Shown: piece by piece, positions 1-9,446 of the stretch
How positions within the stretch are numbered: position 1 is the stretch's first letter
Layout: every line of letters starts with the position of its first letter
From: Rhizobium sp. N324
GTDB lineage: Bacteria > Pseudomonadota > Alphaproteobacteria > Rhizobiales > Rhizobiaceae
Direction of reading: 5' to 3'
DNA: 64,000 nucleotides
NCBI RefSeq assembly: GCF_001664485.1
Contig: NZ_CP013630.1
Location: 3,599,001 to 3,663,000, forward strand
The notes under the pieces: model-generated
What the model was told of the DNA's origin: nothing
Databases searched by the model: none
What the model saw: only the letters and a program-made list of their open reading frames with translations
Made by a program: the position numbers and the translations under genes

Positions 1-183
1 GAACTGCCGACCGGCGCTGTCGCCGGCATCGGCTCCAAGCTGCTTGCCGGCTCCTATTACAGTCAGACGATCGATATCTGGGCGGCCCTGGTCGCCGGAT
101 CGCTGCTGGCCGGCATCCTGGTCGCGATCGTCGGGCTTGCCGCGAAAATCGTCGACCGCGCCATGGGCGGGAGGCCGGCATGA
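1..183 (+). CDS. ABC transporter permease, C-terminal fragment
   Basis: The window opens inside this gene; about 60 C-terminal residues are visible, reading ELPTGAVAGIGSKLLAG at the left edge. A hydrophobic segment (WAALVAGSLLAGILVAIVGL) is followed by a short basic tail, as at the end of a BPD_transp_1 permease. Its TGA overlaps the ATG of the next gene by 4 bases (ATGA), so the two are translationally coupled. With the following permease and NMT1/THI5-type binding protein it probably forms one importer; two different permeases would make a heterodimeric channel. The substrate is unknown. Confidence 0.75.
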   Translation, partial: ELPTGAVAGIGSKLLAGSYYSQTIDIWAALVAGSLLAGILVAIVGLAAKIVDRAMGGRPA

Positions 184-1307
184 GACATCTGACCTTCTCC
201 TGGCAGGGCGTAACCGCCCTCCTCCTCTGCCTCGCAGCGCTGATGACCCTGCCGCTTCTGGCCGACGGCGCAGCGCGGCCCTTCAGCGACGGCACGGCAA
301 GCCTCGTCTTCATCATCGTCATCGCCGCCGCGCTGCTGTCCTTTGCGCCGCAACCGCCGGCCTACCGTGCGACCGTGCTGTTCATCGGCGCCCACGGCGC
401 CGCCTGGATGCTGCTTTCCGCGCTCTCCGGCAACGAGGGCACGGCAACGCGGGCTTTCTTCCTGCTGCTCTTTTCCTGCTGGCTGCTGGCTTGGCGATGC
501 GTCACGGAGCTGTCGAAACTGCAGCCCGTCACTGCTTTCGGCAAATCGGCGCTCCAGCTGCTGATCCCGGCCATCTTCGGCGCCTGGATCCTCATCCTCT
601 GGGAGGCGGCAACGCGCGGCGCCGGCATTCCCTTCATCATCCTGCCGCCACCAAGCGCCATCGGCACCCGTATCATGGCCTCGCTGCCGATCCTCGGCGA
701 CGACGTCAGACAGACGATCTTCAAGGCGGTATTGATCGGTTATATTATCGGCTGCCTCAGCGGCTTCATCGTCGCCGTGCTGGCCGATCGCGTCGCCTTC
801 CTGCGGCGCGGCCTGCTGCCGATCGGCAACATGGTCTCAGCCCTGCCGATTATCGGCATCGCTCCCGTCATGGTCATGTGGTTTGGCTTCGACTGGCCGT
901 CGAAGGCCGCTGTCGTCATCATCATGACCTTCTTTCCGATGCTGGTGAACACCGTCGCCGGCCTTGCCGCCTCCGGCAGCATGGAACGCGACCTGATGCG
1001 CACCTATGCATCGAGCGACTGGCAGACGCTGCTGAAGCTCAAGCTTCCCGCTGCCATGCCCTTCATTTTCAACGCGCTGAAGATCAACTCGACGCTGGCG
1101 CTGATTGGTGCCATCGTTGCCGAATTCTTCGGAACGCCGATCGTCGGCATGGGCTTCCGCATCTCCACCGAGATCGGCCGCATGAATGTCGACATGGTCT
1201 GGGCGGAAATCGCCGTCGCGGCGCTGGCCGGCTCGATCTTTTATGGCGTCATCGCCCTGACCGAACGGGCGGTGACATTCTGGCATCCGTCTATCCGTGG
1301 TGGCTAG
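180..1307 (+). CDS. ABC transporter permease (NitT/TauT/ThiX-like)
   Basis: A 375-residue integral membrane protein. The C-terminal 250 residues look like a BPD_transp_1 domain, with the cytoplasmic coupling (EAA-type) loop around ERDLMRTYASSDWQTLLKL and the downstream LALIGAIVAEFF helix. About 110 extra N-terminal residues hold three or four further hydrophobic segments, more than the usual permease of this family. The ATG overlaps the preceding stop codon and follows a GGGAGG ribosome-binding site. It lies between another permease and an NMT1/THI5 binding protein, so the system probably imports a pyrimidine-type thiamine precursor or a similar small heterocycle. That substrate is inferred from the binding-protein family only. 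Confidence 0.82.
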   Translation: MRHLTFSWQGVTALLLCLAALMTLPLLADGAARPFSDGTASLVFIIVIAAALLSFAPQPPAYRATVLFIGAHGAAWMLLSALSGNEGTATRAFFLLLFSCWLLAWRCVTELSKLQPVTAFGKSALQLLIPAIFGAWILILWEAATRGAGIPFIILPPPSAIGTRIMASLPILGDDVRQTIFKAVLIGYIIGCLSGFIVAVLADRVAFLRRGLLPIGNMVSALPIIGIAPVMVMWFGFDWPSKAAVVIIMTFFPMLVNTVAGLAASGSMERDLMRTYASSDWQTLLKLKLPAAMPFIFNALKINSTLALIGAIVAEFFGTPIVGMGFRISTEIGRMNVDMVWAEIAVAALAGSIFYGVIALTERAVTFWHPSIRGG

Positions 1308-1366
1308 GCGCGCGCGGGCTTCGCAAACGGGGTCCGGGCATAACTTCAGAGGGTAAGGATAAGAAA

Positions 1367-2338
1367 ATGAAAAAGTTGATGGTTGCAATGATGGCGAGCG
1401 CCATGACGCTGGCCGCCGCGCACGCGATGGCCGCCGACAAGGTGGTTCTGCAGTTGAAATGGGTCACGCAGGGCCAGTTCGGCGGCTATTACGTTGCCAA
1501 GGACAAGGGCTTCTATAAGGAAGAGGGCCTCGACGTCGACATCAAGCCGGGCGGCCCCGACATCGCCCCCGAACAGGTGATCGCCGGCGGCGGCGCCGAT
1601 GTCATCGTCGACTGGATGGGCGGCGCGCTCGTTGCCCGCGAAAAGGGCGTTCCCCTCGTCAACATCGCCCAGCCCTACCAGAAGTCCGGCCTGGAAATGA
1701 TCTGCCGCAAGGACGGCCCGGTGAAGACCGAAGCCGACTTCAAGGGCCACACGCTCGGCGTCTGGTTCTTCGGCAACGAATATCCCTTCTTCGCCTGGAT
1801 GAACAAACTCGGCCTCTCCACCGAAGGCGGCGCGAACGGCGTCACCGTGCTGAAACAGAGCTTCGACGTGCAGCCGCTCGTGCAGAAACAGGCCGACTGC
1901 ATCTCCGTCATGACCTATAATGAATACTGGCAGGCGATCGATGCCGGCTTCAAGCCGGAGGAACTGACGGTCTTCAACTATACCGAGATGGGCAACGACC
2001 TCCTGGAAGACGGCCTGTATGCGATGGAAGACAAGCTGAAGGATCCGGCCTTCAAGGAGAAGATGGTCAAGTTCGTCCGGGCCTCGATGAAGGGCTGGAA
2101 ATATGCGACCGAGAACCCTGATGAGGCCGCCGAGATCGTCATGGACAATGGCGGCCAGGACGAGAACCACCAGAAGCGCATGATGGGCGAAGTCGCCAAG
2201 CTGGTGGGCGACGGTTCCGGCAAGCTGGACGAAGCGCTCTATGCCCGTACGGCAAAGGCACTGCTCGACCAGAAGATCATCAGCAAGGAGCCCTCGGGCG
2301 CCTGGACGCACGACATCACCGACGCCGCGTCCAAGTAA
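1367..2338 (+). CDS. ABC transporter substrate-binding protein, NMT1/THI5 family
   Basis: A 323-residue periplasmic binding protein. The start at MKKLMVAMM gives a classic Sec signal (cleavage near AHAMAA) and is preceded by AAGGA; the open frame runs much further upstream but that part only shadows the permease. The mature protein begins VVLQLKWVTQGQFGGYYVAKDKG, the signature of NMT1/THI5-like proteins that bind hydroxymethyl- or formylamino-pyrimidines, riboflavin or related compounds. It is the last gene of the importer operon and is followed by a good terminator. The family is clear; the ligand is not. Confidence 0.85.
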   Translation: MKKLMVAMMASAMTLAAAHAMAADKVVLQLKWVTQGQFGGYYVAKDKGFYKEEGLDVDIKPGGPDIAPEQVIAGGGADVIVDWMGGALVAREKGVPLVNIAQPYQKSGLEMICRKDGPVKTEADFKGHTLGVWFFGNEYPFFAWMNKLGLSTEGGANGVTVLKQSFDVQPLVQKQADCISVMTYNEYWQAIDAGFKPEELTVFNYTEMGNDLLEDGLYAMEDKLKDPAFKEKMVKFVRASMKGWKYATENPDEAAEIVMDNGGQDENHQKRMMGEVAKLVGDGSGKLDEALYARTAKALLDQKIISKEPSGAWTHDITDAASK

Positions 2339-2359
2339 TCGCGGCACCATTTCGAGGCG

Positions 2360-2397
2360 AACGCGCGGGGAGAGATTTCCGCGCGTTTCGTATTTTT
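2360..2397 (+). terminator. Rho-independent terminator of the NMT1/THI5 ABC operon
   Basis: A GC-rich 9-bp stem (AACGCGCGG at 2360-2368 pairing with CCGCGCGTT at 2379-2387) is closed by a 10-base loop and followed by a T-rich run (TATTTTT at 2391-2397). It starts about 20 bases after the stop codon. Confidence 0.65.
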
Positions 2398-2739
2398 ACG
2401 GCCTGCATGAAAAAATGCCTTTGCCACTGTCGCATTTGTCCGGCGTCAAACGTCATTGGGGTAGAAGCAGGATCAATCATCGTCATGTTCGCATAACCCT
2501 TCCGTGATTGATTCAGGTTCTGATGGTAATTATTATCGGCTCATGGGGAATTGTTTTCTGCCGGGCTTGCATATCGAGCAAATCGATACCAATTAGAAGC
2601 CGATTTGCCGGCGAGGGATGAAGGCGGCAAATGATGTGTGGATACCCTTGAGAATGCAGGAAAGGCAGTGGCCTGGTCGCGAGCTGAAGGACAGACGCGC
2701 GAGTTCGGCTAAGCTTGTTACAAGATTGGACGAAGACGC
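2398..2739. other. Intergenic region upstream of the first RND operon
   Basis: About 340 bases without a convincing gene. The stretch is richer in A and T than its neighbours, especially around 2480-2620, as expected for a promoter region. A single GANTC site lies near 2511. I could not assign a confident -35/-10 pair or operator. No regulator gene adjoins the RND operon, so control must come from elsewhere. Confidence 0.4.
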
Positions 2740-3930
2740 ATGGCACGCAAGCCGATTGGAACTTTAGGCGCATCCACCCTTTTTGCAGCTGTTCTGGCTG
2801 CATCCACCGCATTTTCACAGGAAAAGCCGGTCGAAAAACCGCAGCAGAACCTGCCCGCGATCGTCGTCACCACGGCTGCGAACCGCACCCTCGTCGACCG
2901 TGTCATCGGCACGGGGACGGTCAAGCCGGTCGAGGAAGTCTATATCCAACCACAGGTCGAAGGCCTCTCGATCCGCGCCTTGAAAGCCGACGTCGGCGAC
3001 AAGGTTCAAGCGGAAAGCACGCTGGCAACCCTCAACGATGATGCGCTGGTGCTGACGAAGAGCCAGATGATGGCGACGAAAGCCAAGGGCGAGGCTAGCC
3101 TTGCCCAGTTGCGCGCCCAGCTCATTGAGGCGCAGGCCAATGCCGAACAGGCAAGGCAGCAGCAAGCCCGTTCCCAGGAAATGGGCAAGAAGGGCACGGT
3201 TTCAACCGCCCAGGTCGAACAGGCTGATGCAACCGCCGCCGCCGCCAATGCGCGTGTCGTCTCCGCCGAACAAGCGATCGAGGTCGCCGAAGCCGATCTC
3301 AAGGTCTTCGACAGCCAGATCGCCGATGCGGATCTGAAGCTCGCCCGCACGGATGTGAAGACGCCGGTGGCGGGCACGATCTCGGCAAAGAACGCCAAGG
3401 TCGGCGCGATTGCCGCCGGCGCCGGCGATCCGCTGTTCACCCTCATCCGCGACGGCGATATCGAGCTTGTCGCCGAGGTCGCCGAAAGCGATATCGTCAG
3501 GATCATGGCCGGCCAGAAGGCGAGCATTTCCCTTTCGGGCAGCCGCGAGAAGCTTTCCGGCGCCGTGCGCCTGGTGTCTCCGACCGTCGATCCGGCCACC
3601 CGCCTCGGTCTCGTTCATATCTCGATCGACGATGACAGCAAGGCGCGTTCCGGCATGTATGGCAGCTCCGAGATCATCGTCCGCGAGACCGAAGGCGTCT
3701 CGCTTCCCCTGACGGCGGTGCTGACCGGCAATGAAGGCTCGTCGGCCCGCAAGGTCGAGGACGGCGTGGTAAAATTCGCCAAGATCGAGACCGGCATCCA
3801 GGACGGCCCCTATGTCGAGATCGTCAGTGGTTTGAAGAGCGGCGACGAGGTCGTGGCCAAGGCGGGCGCCTATGTCCGCGATGGCGACCACATCACGCCG
3901 GTGCGTGAACAGCCCTCGGCTTCCAACTAA
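2740..3930 (+). CDS. RND efflux system periplasmic adaptor (membrane fusion protein)
   Basis: A 396-residue HlyD/AcrA-type adaptor linking an RND pump to an outer-membrane channel. An N-terminal signal (MARKPIGTLGASTLFAAVL) is followed by a lipoyl/biotinyl half-motif (VEGLSIRALKADVGDKV), an alpha-helical hairpin rich in Ala, Gln and Glu (residues about 105-195), the second lipoyl half (ARTDVKTPVAGTISAKNAKVG), then beta-barrel and membrane-proximal domains. There is no lipobox Cys. The stop is 12 bases before the ATG of the pump gene. No outer-membrane factor or regulator adjoins, so the channel is probably a shared TolC homologue. Confidence 0.9.
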   Translation: MARKPIGTLGASTLFAAVLAASTAFSQEKPVEKPQQNLPAIVVTTAANRTLVDRVIGTGTVKPVEEVYIQPQVEGLSIRALKADVGDKVQAESTLATLNDDALVLTKSQMMATKAKGEASLAQLRAQLIEAQANAEQARQQQARSQEMGKKGTVSTAQVEQADATAAAANARVVSAEQAIEVAEADLKVFDSQIADADLKLARTDVKTPVAGTISAKNAKVGAIAAGAGDPLFTLIRDGDIELVAEVAESDIVRIMAGQKASISLSGSREKLSGAVRLVSPTVDPATRLGLVHISIDDDSKARSGMYGSSEIIVRETEGVSLPLTAVLTGNEGSSARKVEDGVVKFAKIETGIQDGPYVEIVSGLKSGDEVVAKAGAYVRDGDHITPVREQPSASN

Positions 3931-3942
3931 AGAGACCATCCG

Positions 3943-6900
3943 ATGAATTTTTCAGCCTGGTCCATTCGAAATCCGATCGCGCCGCTGCTGGCTTTCTGCC
4001 TGCTGATATTCATCGGCATGCAGTCCTTCAACAAGCTGCCGATCACCCGCTTCCCGAATATCGACGTGCCGCTCGTGTCGATCAGCGTGACGCAGAGCGG
4101 CGCTTCGCCAGCCGAACTCGAAATGCAGGTGACGAAGGAGATCGAAGATGCGATCGCCTCCATCACCGGCATCGACGAAATCCAGTCGACGGTGACCGAC
4201 GGCAGCTCGCAGACCAATGTCATGTTCCGCATGGAAGTGCCGACGGAACAGGCGGTGCAGGACGTCAAGGATGCGATCGACCGCATCCGCAGCGATCTGC
4301 CGGCAACGGCCGAAGCGCCGATCGTCACCAAAGTCGATGTCGAAGGCCAGGCGATCCAGACCTTCGCCGTGTCCTCGCCCGATATGTCGCTGGAAGAACT
4401 ATCCTGGTTCGTCGACGATACGGTCAAGCGTGCCCTGCAGGGCCAGGCCGGCATCGGCCGCGTCGATCGTTACGGCGGCGCCGAGCGCGAAGTGCGCATC
4501 GAACTCATCCCCGGCAAGCTCGATGCCCACGGCATCACCGCCGCCAGCGTCAACCAGCAGCTGCGCGGCACCAACGTCGATCTCGGCTCCGGCCGCGGCC
4601 AGGTGGCCGGCAGCGAACAGGCAATCCGCGTTCTCGGCGACGCCCGCAATGTCGCCGAACTTGCCGATACGACCATTGCGCTGCCGAACGGCCGTTTCGT
4701 CAAGCTGTCCGATCTCGGCGTCATCAAGGACACCTACGAGGAGCCGAAATCCTTCTCGCGCTTCAACGATACGCCTGTTGTCACCTTCGGCGTCTTCCGC
4801 TCGAAGGGCGCCAGCGAAGTCAGCGTCGCCGAAACCGTGGCCCAGAGCCTCGACAAGGTGAGGGGCGAAAACCCGAATGTGAAGATCGAACTGATCGACG
4901 ATTCGGTTTATTTCACCTACGGCAACTACGAAGCCGCCATCCATACGCTGCTCGAAGGCGCGCTGCTCGCCGTCATCGTCGTCCTCCTCTTCCTCAGAAA
5001 CTGGCGCGCGACCCTGATCTCGGCGATCGCCCTGCCGCTATCGGCGATCCCGACCTTCTGGGTCATGGACATGATGGGCTTCTCGCTGAACCTCGTCAGC
5101 TTTCTTGCCTTGACGCTGGCGACCGGCATCCTCGTCGACGATGCGATCGTCGAAATCGAGAACATCGCCCGCCACATCAAGATGGGCAAGACGCCCTATC
5201 GCGCGGCGATCGAGGCAGCGGATGAAATCGGCCTTGCCGTCATCGCCACCACCTTTACCATCATCGCGGTCTTCGTGCCGGTTTCCTTCATGCCGGGCAT
5301 TCCGGGCCAGTACTTCATCCAGTTCGGCCTGACCGTCGCCTTTTCCGTCTTCTTCTCGCTGATGGTGGCGCGCCTCATCACCCCGATGATGGCCGCCTAC
5401 CTCATGCGCGCCGAAGACGGCGTCGACGATCATCACGACAATGACGGTCTGCTGATGAAGGGCTATACGCGCCTTGTCACCGGCACGACCCGCAAGTGGT
5501 ATTGGCGTTATACGACCCTGATCGTAGCCCTCATCTTCACGGTGGGTTCGGTCATCTCGCTGTTCATGTTCGTGCCCGGCAGCTTCCTGCCGACGGAAGA
5601 TGCTTCGCGCATCGTTCTCTCCGTCGAACTGCCGCCCAATGCACGGCTTGATGACACCGAAAAGACGACCGATGCGATCTATGACAGGGTCAAGGACATC
5701 AACGGCGTCGAAAGCGTCTTCGTCCTCGGCGGCGCATCGCCGAAGGGCGAACTCGAACTGCGCCGCGCTACCATCACGCTGGCACTCCACAAGCTCGACC
5801 AGTCGCTGATCAAGAAGATGGTCAACGACGTCTTCGGCGCCATCCCGGTCATCGGACCGATGCTGCCGAAGGTGGAAGTCCATGGCCGTGAGCGTCCGCA
5901 GTGGGATATCGAAAAGGAAGTCTTCGCCAAGCTGCGCGACATTCCCGACGTCCATATTTTGAAGCTCAACGACCGCGGCGAACGCGACCTCGCCTTCAAC
6001 TTCCTCTCCAAGAACGAGAAGGACCTGAACGACGCCGTCGGCATTCTGGAATCCAAGCTCCGCGCCGATCCGCTGCTTGCCAATGTCAGCGCCGATGGCG
6101 CCCTGCCCCGTCCAGAACTGCAGGTCTATCCACGAAAGGATGAGGCCGCCCGCCTCGGCATTACGCCGCAGCAGATCTCCGAGACGATCCGTGTCGCCAC
6201 CATCGGCGATGTCGATGCGGCCCTTGCCAAGATCTCGCTCGACGATCGCCAGATCCCGATCCGGGTGCAGGCGGCAGTCGACATGCGCCGCGATCTCTCG
6301 GCCATCCGCGCATTGAAGATCCAGACCGCCAGCGGCGGCACTGTTCCGCTCGCAAGCGTCGCCAATATCGACTACTCGGAAGGCGTAAGCTCGATCAAGC
6401 GCAACAACCGTTACCGCGTCGTGGCGATCGGCTCCGACCTGCCGCAGGGTGTAGCCCTCGACACGGCGTCGGCCCGCTTCCGCGAGATCGTCAAATCAGC
6501 CAATATCCCGGCCTCCGTGCACCTTGCCGAAAGCGGCGACACCAAGGTACAGACCGAGATGCAGCAGAGCTTCGTCAACGCCATGCTGATGGGCCTGCTG
6601 CTGGTGCTGACGGTGCTGATCCTGCTCTTCAAGGACGTGATCCAGCCCTTCACCATCCTGTTCTCGCTGCCGCTTGCCATCGGCGGCGTCGCGGCGGCTT
6701 TGATCATCACCAGCAATCCGCTGTCCATGCCCGTCATGATCGGCATTCTGATGCTGATGGGTGTCGTCACCAAGAACGCTATCCTGCTCGTCGATTTCGC
6801 GATTGAGATGCGCCATCAGGGCATGGCCCGCGTCGAGGCCATGGTCGAAGCCGGCCGCAAGCGTGCTCGGCCGATCATCATGACTTCGATCGCCATGTCG

Positions 6901-7266
6901 GCGGGCATGCTGCCTTCCGCGCTCGGCGTCGGCGAAGGCGGCTCGTTCCGCGCGCCGATGGCGATCGCGGTGATCGGCGGCATCATCGTCTCGACCGTGC
7001 TGTCGCTGGTCGTCGTGCCCTCTTTCTTCCTGATCATGGACGATCTGTCCCGCCTGCTCGGCTGGATGTTCGGACGCCTGGTCGGCCGGAAGGACGAAGA
7101 GGAACTGCCACTGTCGCGCGAGGATCTCACCCGTGTTACGCGCGAGAACCGCGGCGACATCGACTCGCTGGAGGAGCGGCTGACCGCGATCGAAAAGCCG
7201 GAAAGCAAGCGCAAGGGCGCCAACGACACCAACGTGCTCCGCCTGCCCCCCTTCGCAGCGGAATAG
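3943..7266 (+). CDS. RND efflux pump, inner-membrane permease
   Basis: A 1107-residue AcrB/MexB-family proton-driven pump. It starts MNFSAWSIRNPI and has the porter domain motif FPNIDVPLVSISVTQSGASP, TM4 with the paired aspartates of proton relay (GILVDDAIVEIEN), and a second membrane block containing VTKNAILLVDFAIEMR and RPIIMTSIAMSAGMLP. The length is slightly above the usual 1030-1050 because of a charged cytoplasmic tail after TM12 (residues about 1045-1107, ending near LRLPPFAAE). A ribosome-binding AGAGA precedes the ATG. The sequence favours the proteobacterial HAE1/MdtB-like branch rather than metal pumps; substrates cannot be predicted. Confidence 0.92.
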   Translation: MNFSAWSIRNPIAPLLAFCLLIFIGMQSFNKLPITRFPNIDVPLVSISVTQSGASPAELEMQVTKEIEDAIASITGIDEIQSTVTDGSSQTNVMFRMEVPTEQAVQDVKDAIDRIRSDLPATAEAPIVTKVDVEGQAIQTFAVSSPDMSLEELSWFVDDTVKRALQGQAGIGRVDRYGGAEREVRIELIPGKLDAHGITAASVNQQLRGTNVDLGSGRGQVAGSEQAIRVLGDARNVAELADTTIALPNGRFVKLSDLGVIKDTYEEPKSFSRFNDTPVVTFGVFRSKGASEVSVAETVAQSLDKVRGENPNVKIELIDDSVYFTYGNYEAAIHTLLEGALLAVIVVLLFLRNWRATLISAIALPLSAIPTFWVMDMMGFSLNLVSFLALTLATGILVDDAIVEIENIARHIKMGKTPYRAAIEAADEIGLAVIATTFTIIAVFVPVSFMPGIPGQYFIQFGLTVAFSVFFSLMVARLITPMMAAYLMRAEDGVDDHHDNDGLLMKGYTRLVTGTTRKWYWRYTTLIVALIFTVGSVISLFMFVPGSFLPTEDASRIVLSVELPPNARLDDTEKTTDAIYDRVKDINGVESVFVLGGASPKGELELRRATITLALHKLDQSLIKKMVNDVFGAIPVIGPMLPKVEVHGRERPQWDIEKEVFAKLRDIPDVHILKLNDRGERDLAFNFLSKNEKDLNDAVGILESKLRADPLLANVSADGALPRPELQVYPRKDEAARLGITPQQISETIRVATIGDVDAALAKISLDDRQIPIRVQAAVDMRRDLSAIRALKIQTASGGTVPLASVANIDYSEGVSSIKRNNRYRVVAIGSDLPQGVALDTASARFREIVKSANIPASVHLAESGDTKVQTEMQQSFVNAMLMGLLLVLTVLILLFKDVIQPFTILFSLPLAIGGVAAALIITSNPLSMPVMIGILMLMGVVTKNAILLVDFAIEMRHQGMARVEAMVEAGRKRARPIIMTSIAMSAGMLPSALGVGEGGSFRAPMAIAVIGGIIVSTVLSLVVVPSFFLIMDDLSRLLGWMFGRLVGRKDEEELPLSREDLTRVTRENRGDIDSLEERLTAIEKPESKRKGANDTNVLRLPPFAAE

Positions 7267-7284
7267 GCAGGATTTACAAAATCG

Positions 7285-7321
7285 AACGGGCCGGGAGTGA
7301 TCTCCCGGCCCGTTTCTTTTT
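7285..7321 (+). terminator. Rho-independent terminator between the RND operon and ureG
   Basis: An 11-bp GC stem (CGGGCCGGGAG at 7287-7297 with CTCCCGGCCCG at 7302-7312), extended by two A-T pairs, is followed by TTTCTTTTT. It lies 20 bases after the pump stop codon and 50 bases beyond the convergent ureG stop, so it may end transcripts from both sides, although only the plus strand has a strong T run. Confidence 0.85.
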
Positions 7322-7371
7322 GTCGTTCTGCCGCCGCCGGCGATTTCGGCTGACTGCGGCAGGTATGATCC

Positions 7372-7983
<612 letters not shown>

Positions 7984-8072
7984 ATGCCTTACTCCAATCG
8001 AACCCGATGATAGCCGTGGCCGCTGTGCACGCCACCGTCAAATGACGCAGATGCTCGGATAATTTTGCGCCA

Positions 8073-8744
8073 TCACGAGCGGAACAGCCGCGTAGCCTGT
8101 GTCTCATGGCGCAGGCCGGCTATATCGGCCTGCACCGTCGCCGAACCTAGATCGTCGAGCGTCGAGGCCGCCGCCCGCCGGGCGACCTCGGTGATCTGCT
8201 CTTCGAGACCGGCAAGCACGGCGACACCGTCCCGCTGACCCGTGACGCCAAGGCGGATGCCGGAAGAGACTGCCTGCGAGGCATAGGCATGCAGGAAGGC
8301 GGCGAGCGCCTTCTTAGGCCCTATGCTGTGCGCGCCGGTCACCGCCCCGACGGCGACGGGATAGGCCGCCTTGGCAGGCAGCCTTTCGAACACGCCATCC
8401 GGCCAGGCGCGGGCCGCCGCCAGGAAGGCCTCACCGAGCAGCATGGTTTCCTGATGGCGCTCGCGCGATCCGGCAAGTGCGGCGGCAAGGGTGGCGATCT
8501 CGGCAAGGCGGGCGGGCTCTTCCTGGCACCTGTGGCTTTCGGCCAGCAGCACCGCATCGTTCCAGACCGAACCATGGCCGATCAGCGTCCCGATCCAGGC
8601 CGCGAGCGAGGCGGCATCAGTGACCAGCCCGTCGGCCACCGCCCGCTCCAGCCCGCCCGAATAGGCAAAGCTGCCGATCGGAAAGGCCGGCGAGAGCCAT
8701 GCCGTCAGGCGCAGCAACGCTTGCAGCTCGTAATCCCTGGTCAT
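8073..8744 (-). CDS. ureF: Urease accessory protein UreF
   Basis: 223 residues. UreF is an all-helical scaffold that bridges UreD and UreG in the urease activation complex. Family hallmarks visible are the opening [18 protein letters not shown], the central [18 protein letters not shown] segment, and a C-terminal arm ending [11 protein letters not shown]. It starts 6 bases after the ureE stop, so translation is probably coupled, and is followed by ureG. Confidence 0.96.
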   Translation of the reverse strand: MTRDYELQALLRLTAWLSPAFPIGSFAYSGGLERAVADGLVTDAASLAAWIGTLIGHGSVWNDAVLLAESHRCQEEPARLAEIATLAAALAGSRERHQETMLLGEAFLAAARAWPDGVFERLPAKAAYPVAVGAVTGAHSIGPKKALAAFLHAYASQAVSSGIRLGVTGQRDGVAVLAGLEEQITEVARRAAASTLDDLGSATVQADIAGLRHETQATRLFRS

Positions 8745-8750
8745 CGAGCC

Positions 8751-9362
8751 TCAATCGTGCTTGTGGCCGTGATGCCCGTGGTGGTGATCATGGTCATGGT
8801 CATGGTCATGATTACACCCCGGCCCATGCACATGGTCGTGGCCGTGATCATGTTTGTGCTCATGCCCATGGTCATGCGTGGCATGACCGTGGTCATGAGC
8901 CGCATGACCGTGATCGTGCGAATGCCCGCCGTGGGAATGATAGGCACCGCGCGCCGGCTGGAAGGGTTCGTCGATGTCGAGGACGGTGGCGCCGAGCCCC
9001 TGCAGCATGCTGCGGATGACGTGGTCGCGCAGGATGACGATCCGGTCTTCCTCGATCTGGGCCGCGAGATGGCGGTTGCCGAGATGCCAGGCAAGCTCGA
9101 CCAGATGCGTGCGGTCGCGGCCGCGAATTTCGAAGAGTTTCTCATCGGCCGCGAGGATCTCGATCAGTTCGCCGTCGTCGCGCACCAGCAGATCGCCATT
9201 GGCGAAAAGCACCGGGTCCTTGAGATCGAGCATGACCATTTCGCCATTTTCCAGATGCAGCAGCTTGCGGCGCAGATGGCGCAGATCGTGCGGCAGCTTG
9301 ACCTGGGCAATCGGATGGGAGGACGGGGTTCCGGCGGGAAGATAGGAGGTAACGCGCTGCAT
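8751..9362 (-). CDS. ureE: Urease accessory nickel chaperone UreE with long His-rich tail
   Basis: 203 residues. UreE is a dimeric metallochaperone that passes nickel to the urease activation complex. The N-terminal peptide-binding domain (through about residue 70) and the metal-binding domain (to about residue 140) are followed by a tail in which His alternates with Asp and Gly, including [18 protein letters not shown] at the very end. The tail is about 60 residues with roughly half His, longer than the tail of Klebsiella UreE, and suggests nickel storage as well as delivery. ureF follows after 6 bases. Confidence 0.96.
   Translation of the reverse strand: MQRVTSYLPAGTPSSHPIAQVKLPHDLRHLRRKLLHLENGEMVMLDLKDPVLFANGDLLVRDDGELIEILAADEKLFEIRGRDRTHLVELAWHLGNRHLAAQIEEDRIVILRDHVIRSMLQGLGATVLDIDEPFQPARGAYHSHGGHSHDHGHAAHDHGHATHDHGHEHKHDHGHDHVHGPGCNHDHDHDHDHHHGHHGHKHD
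8755..8935 (-). repeat. Low-complexity His/Asp codon repeats in the 3' end of ureE
   Basis: On the plus strand this stretch is built from imperfect 6- and 12-base units of the CATGGT/CATGAC kind, the complement of His-Asp and His-Gly codon pairs. Such repeats can change length by slippage, so tail length probably varies between strains. Confidence 0.7.
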
Positions 9363-9446
9363 GATATGTCCGTTTTGCTGAGGCGACCATGCAAAATAGC
9401 CTTTCCCGATGCAAGCACCAATGGCCTTTGTGCCCGCGTCGGGCTT

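Noticed and set aside
44..1366. N-terminal extension of the NMT1/THI5 binding protein (764-codon frame)
   Set aside because: The upstream part is the shadow of the permease gene; the real start is the signal-peptide Met at 1367 with its own ribosome-binding site.
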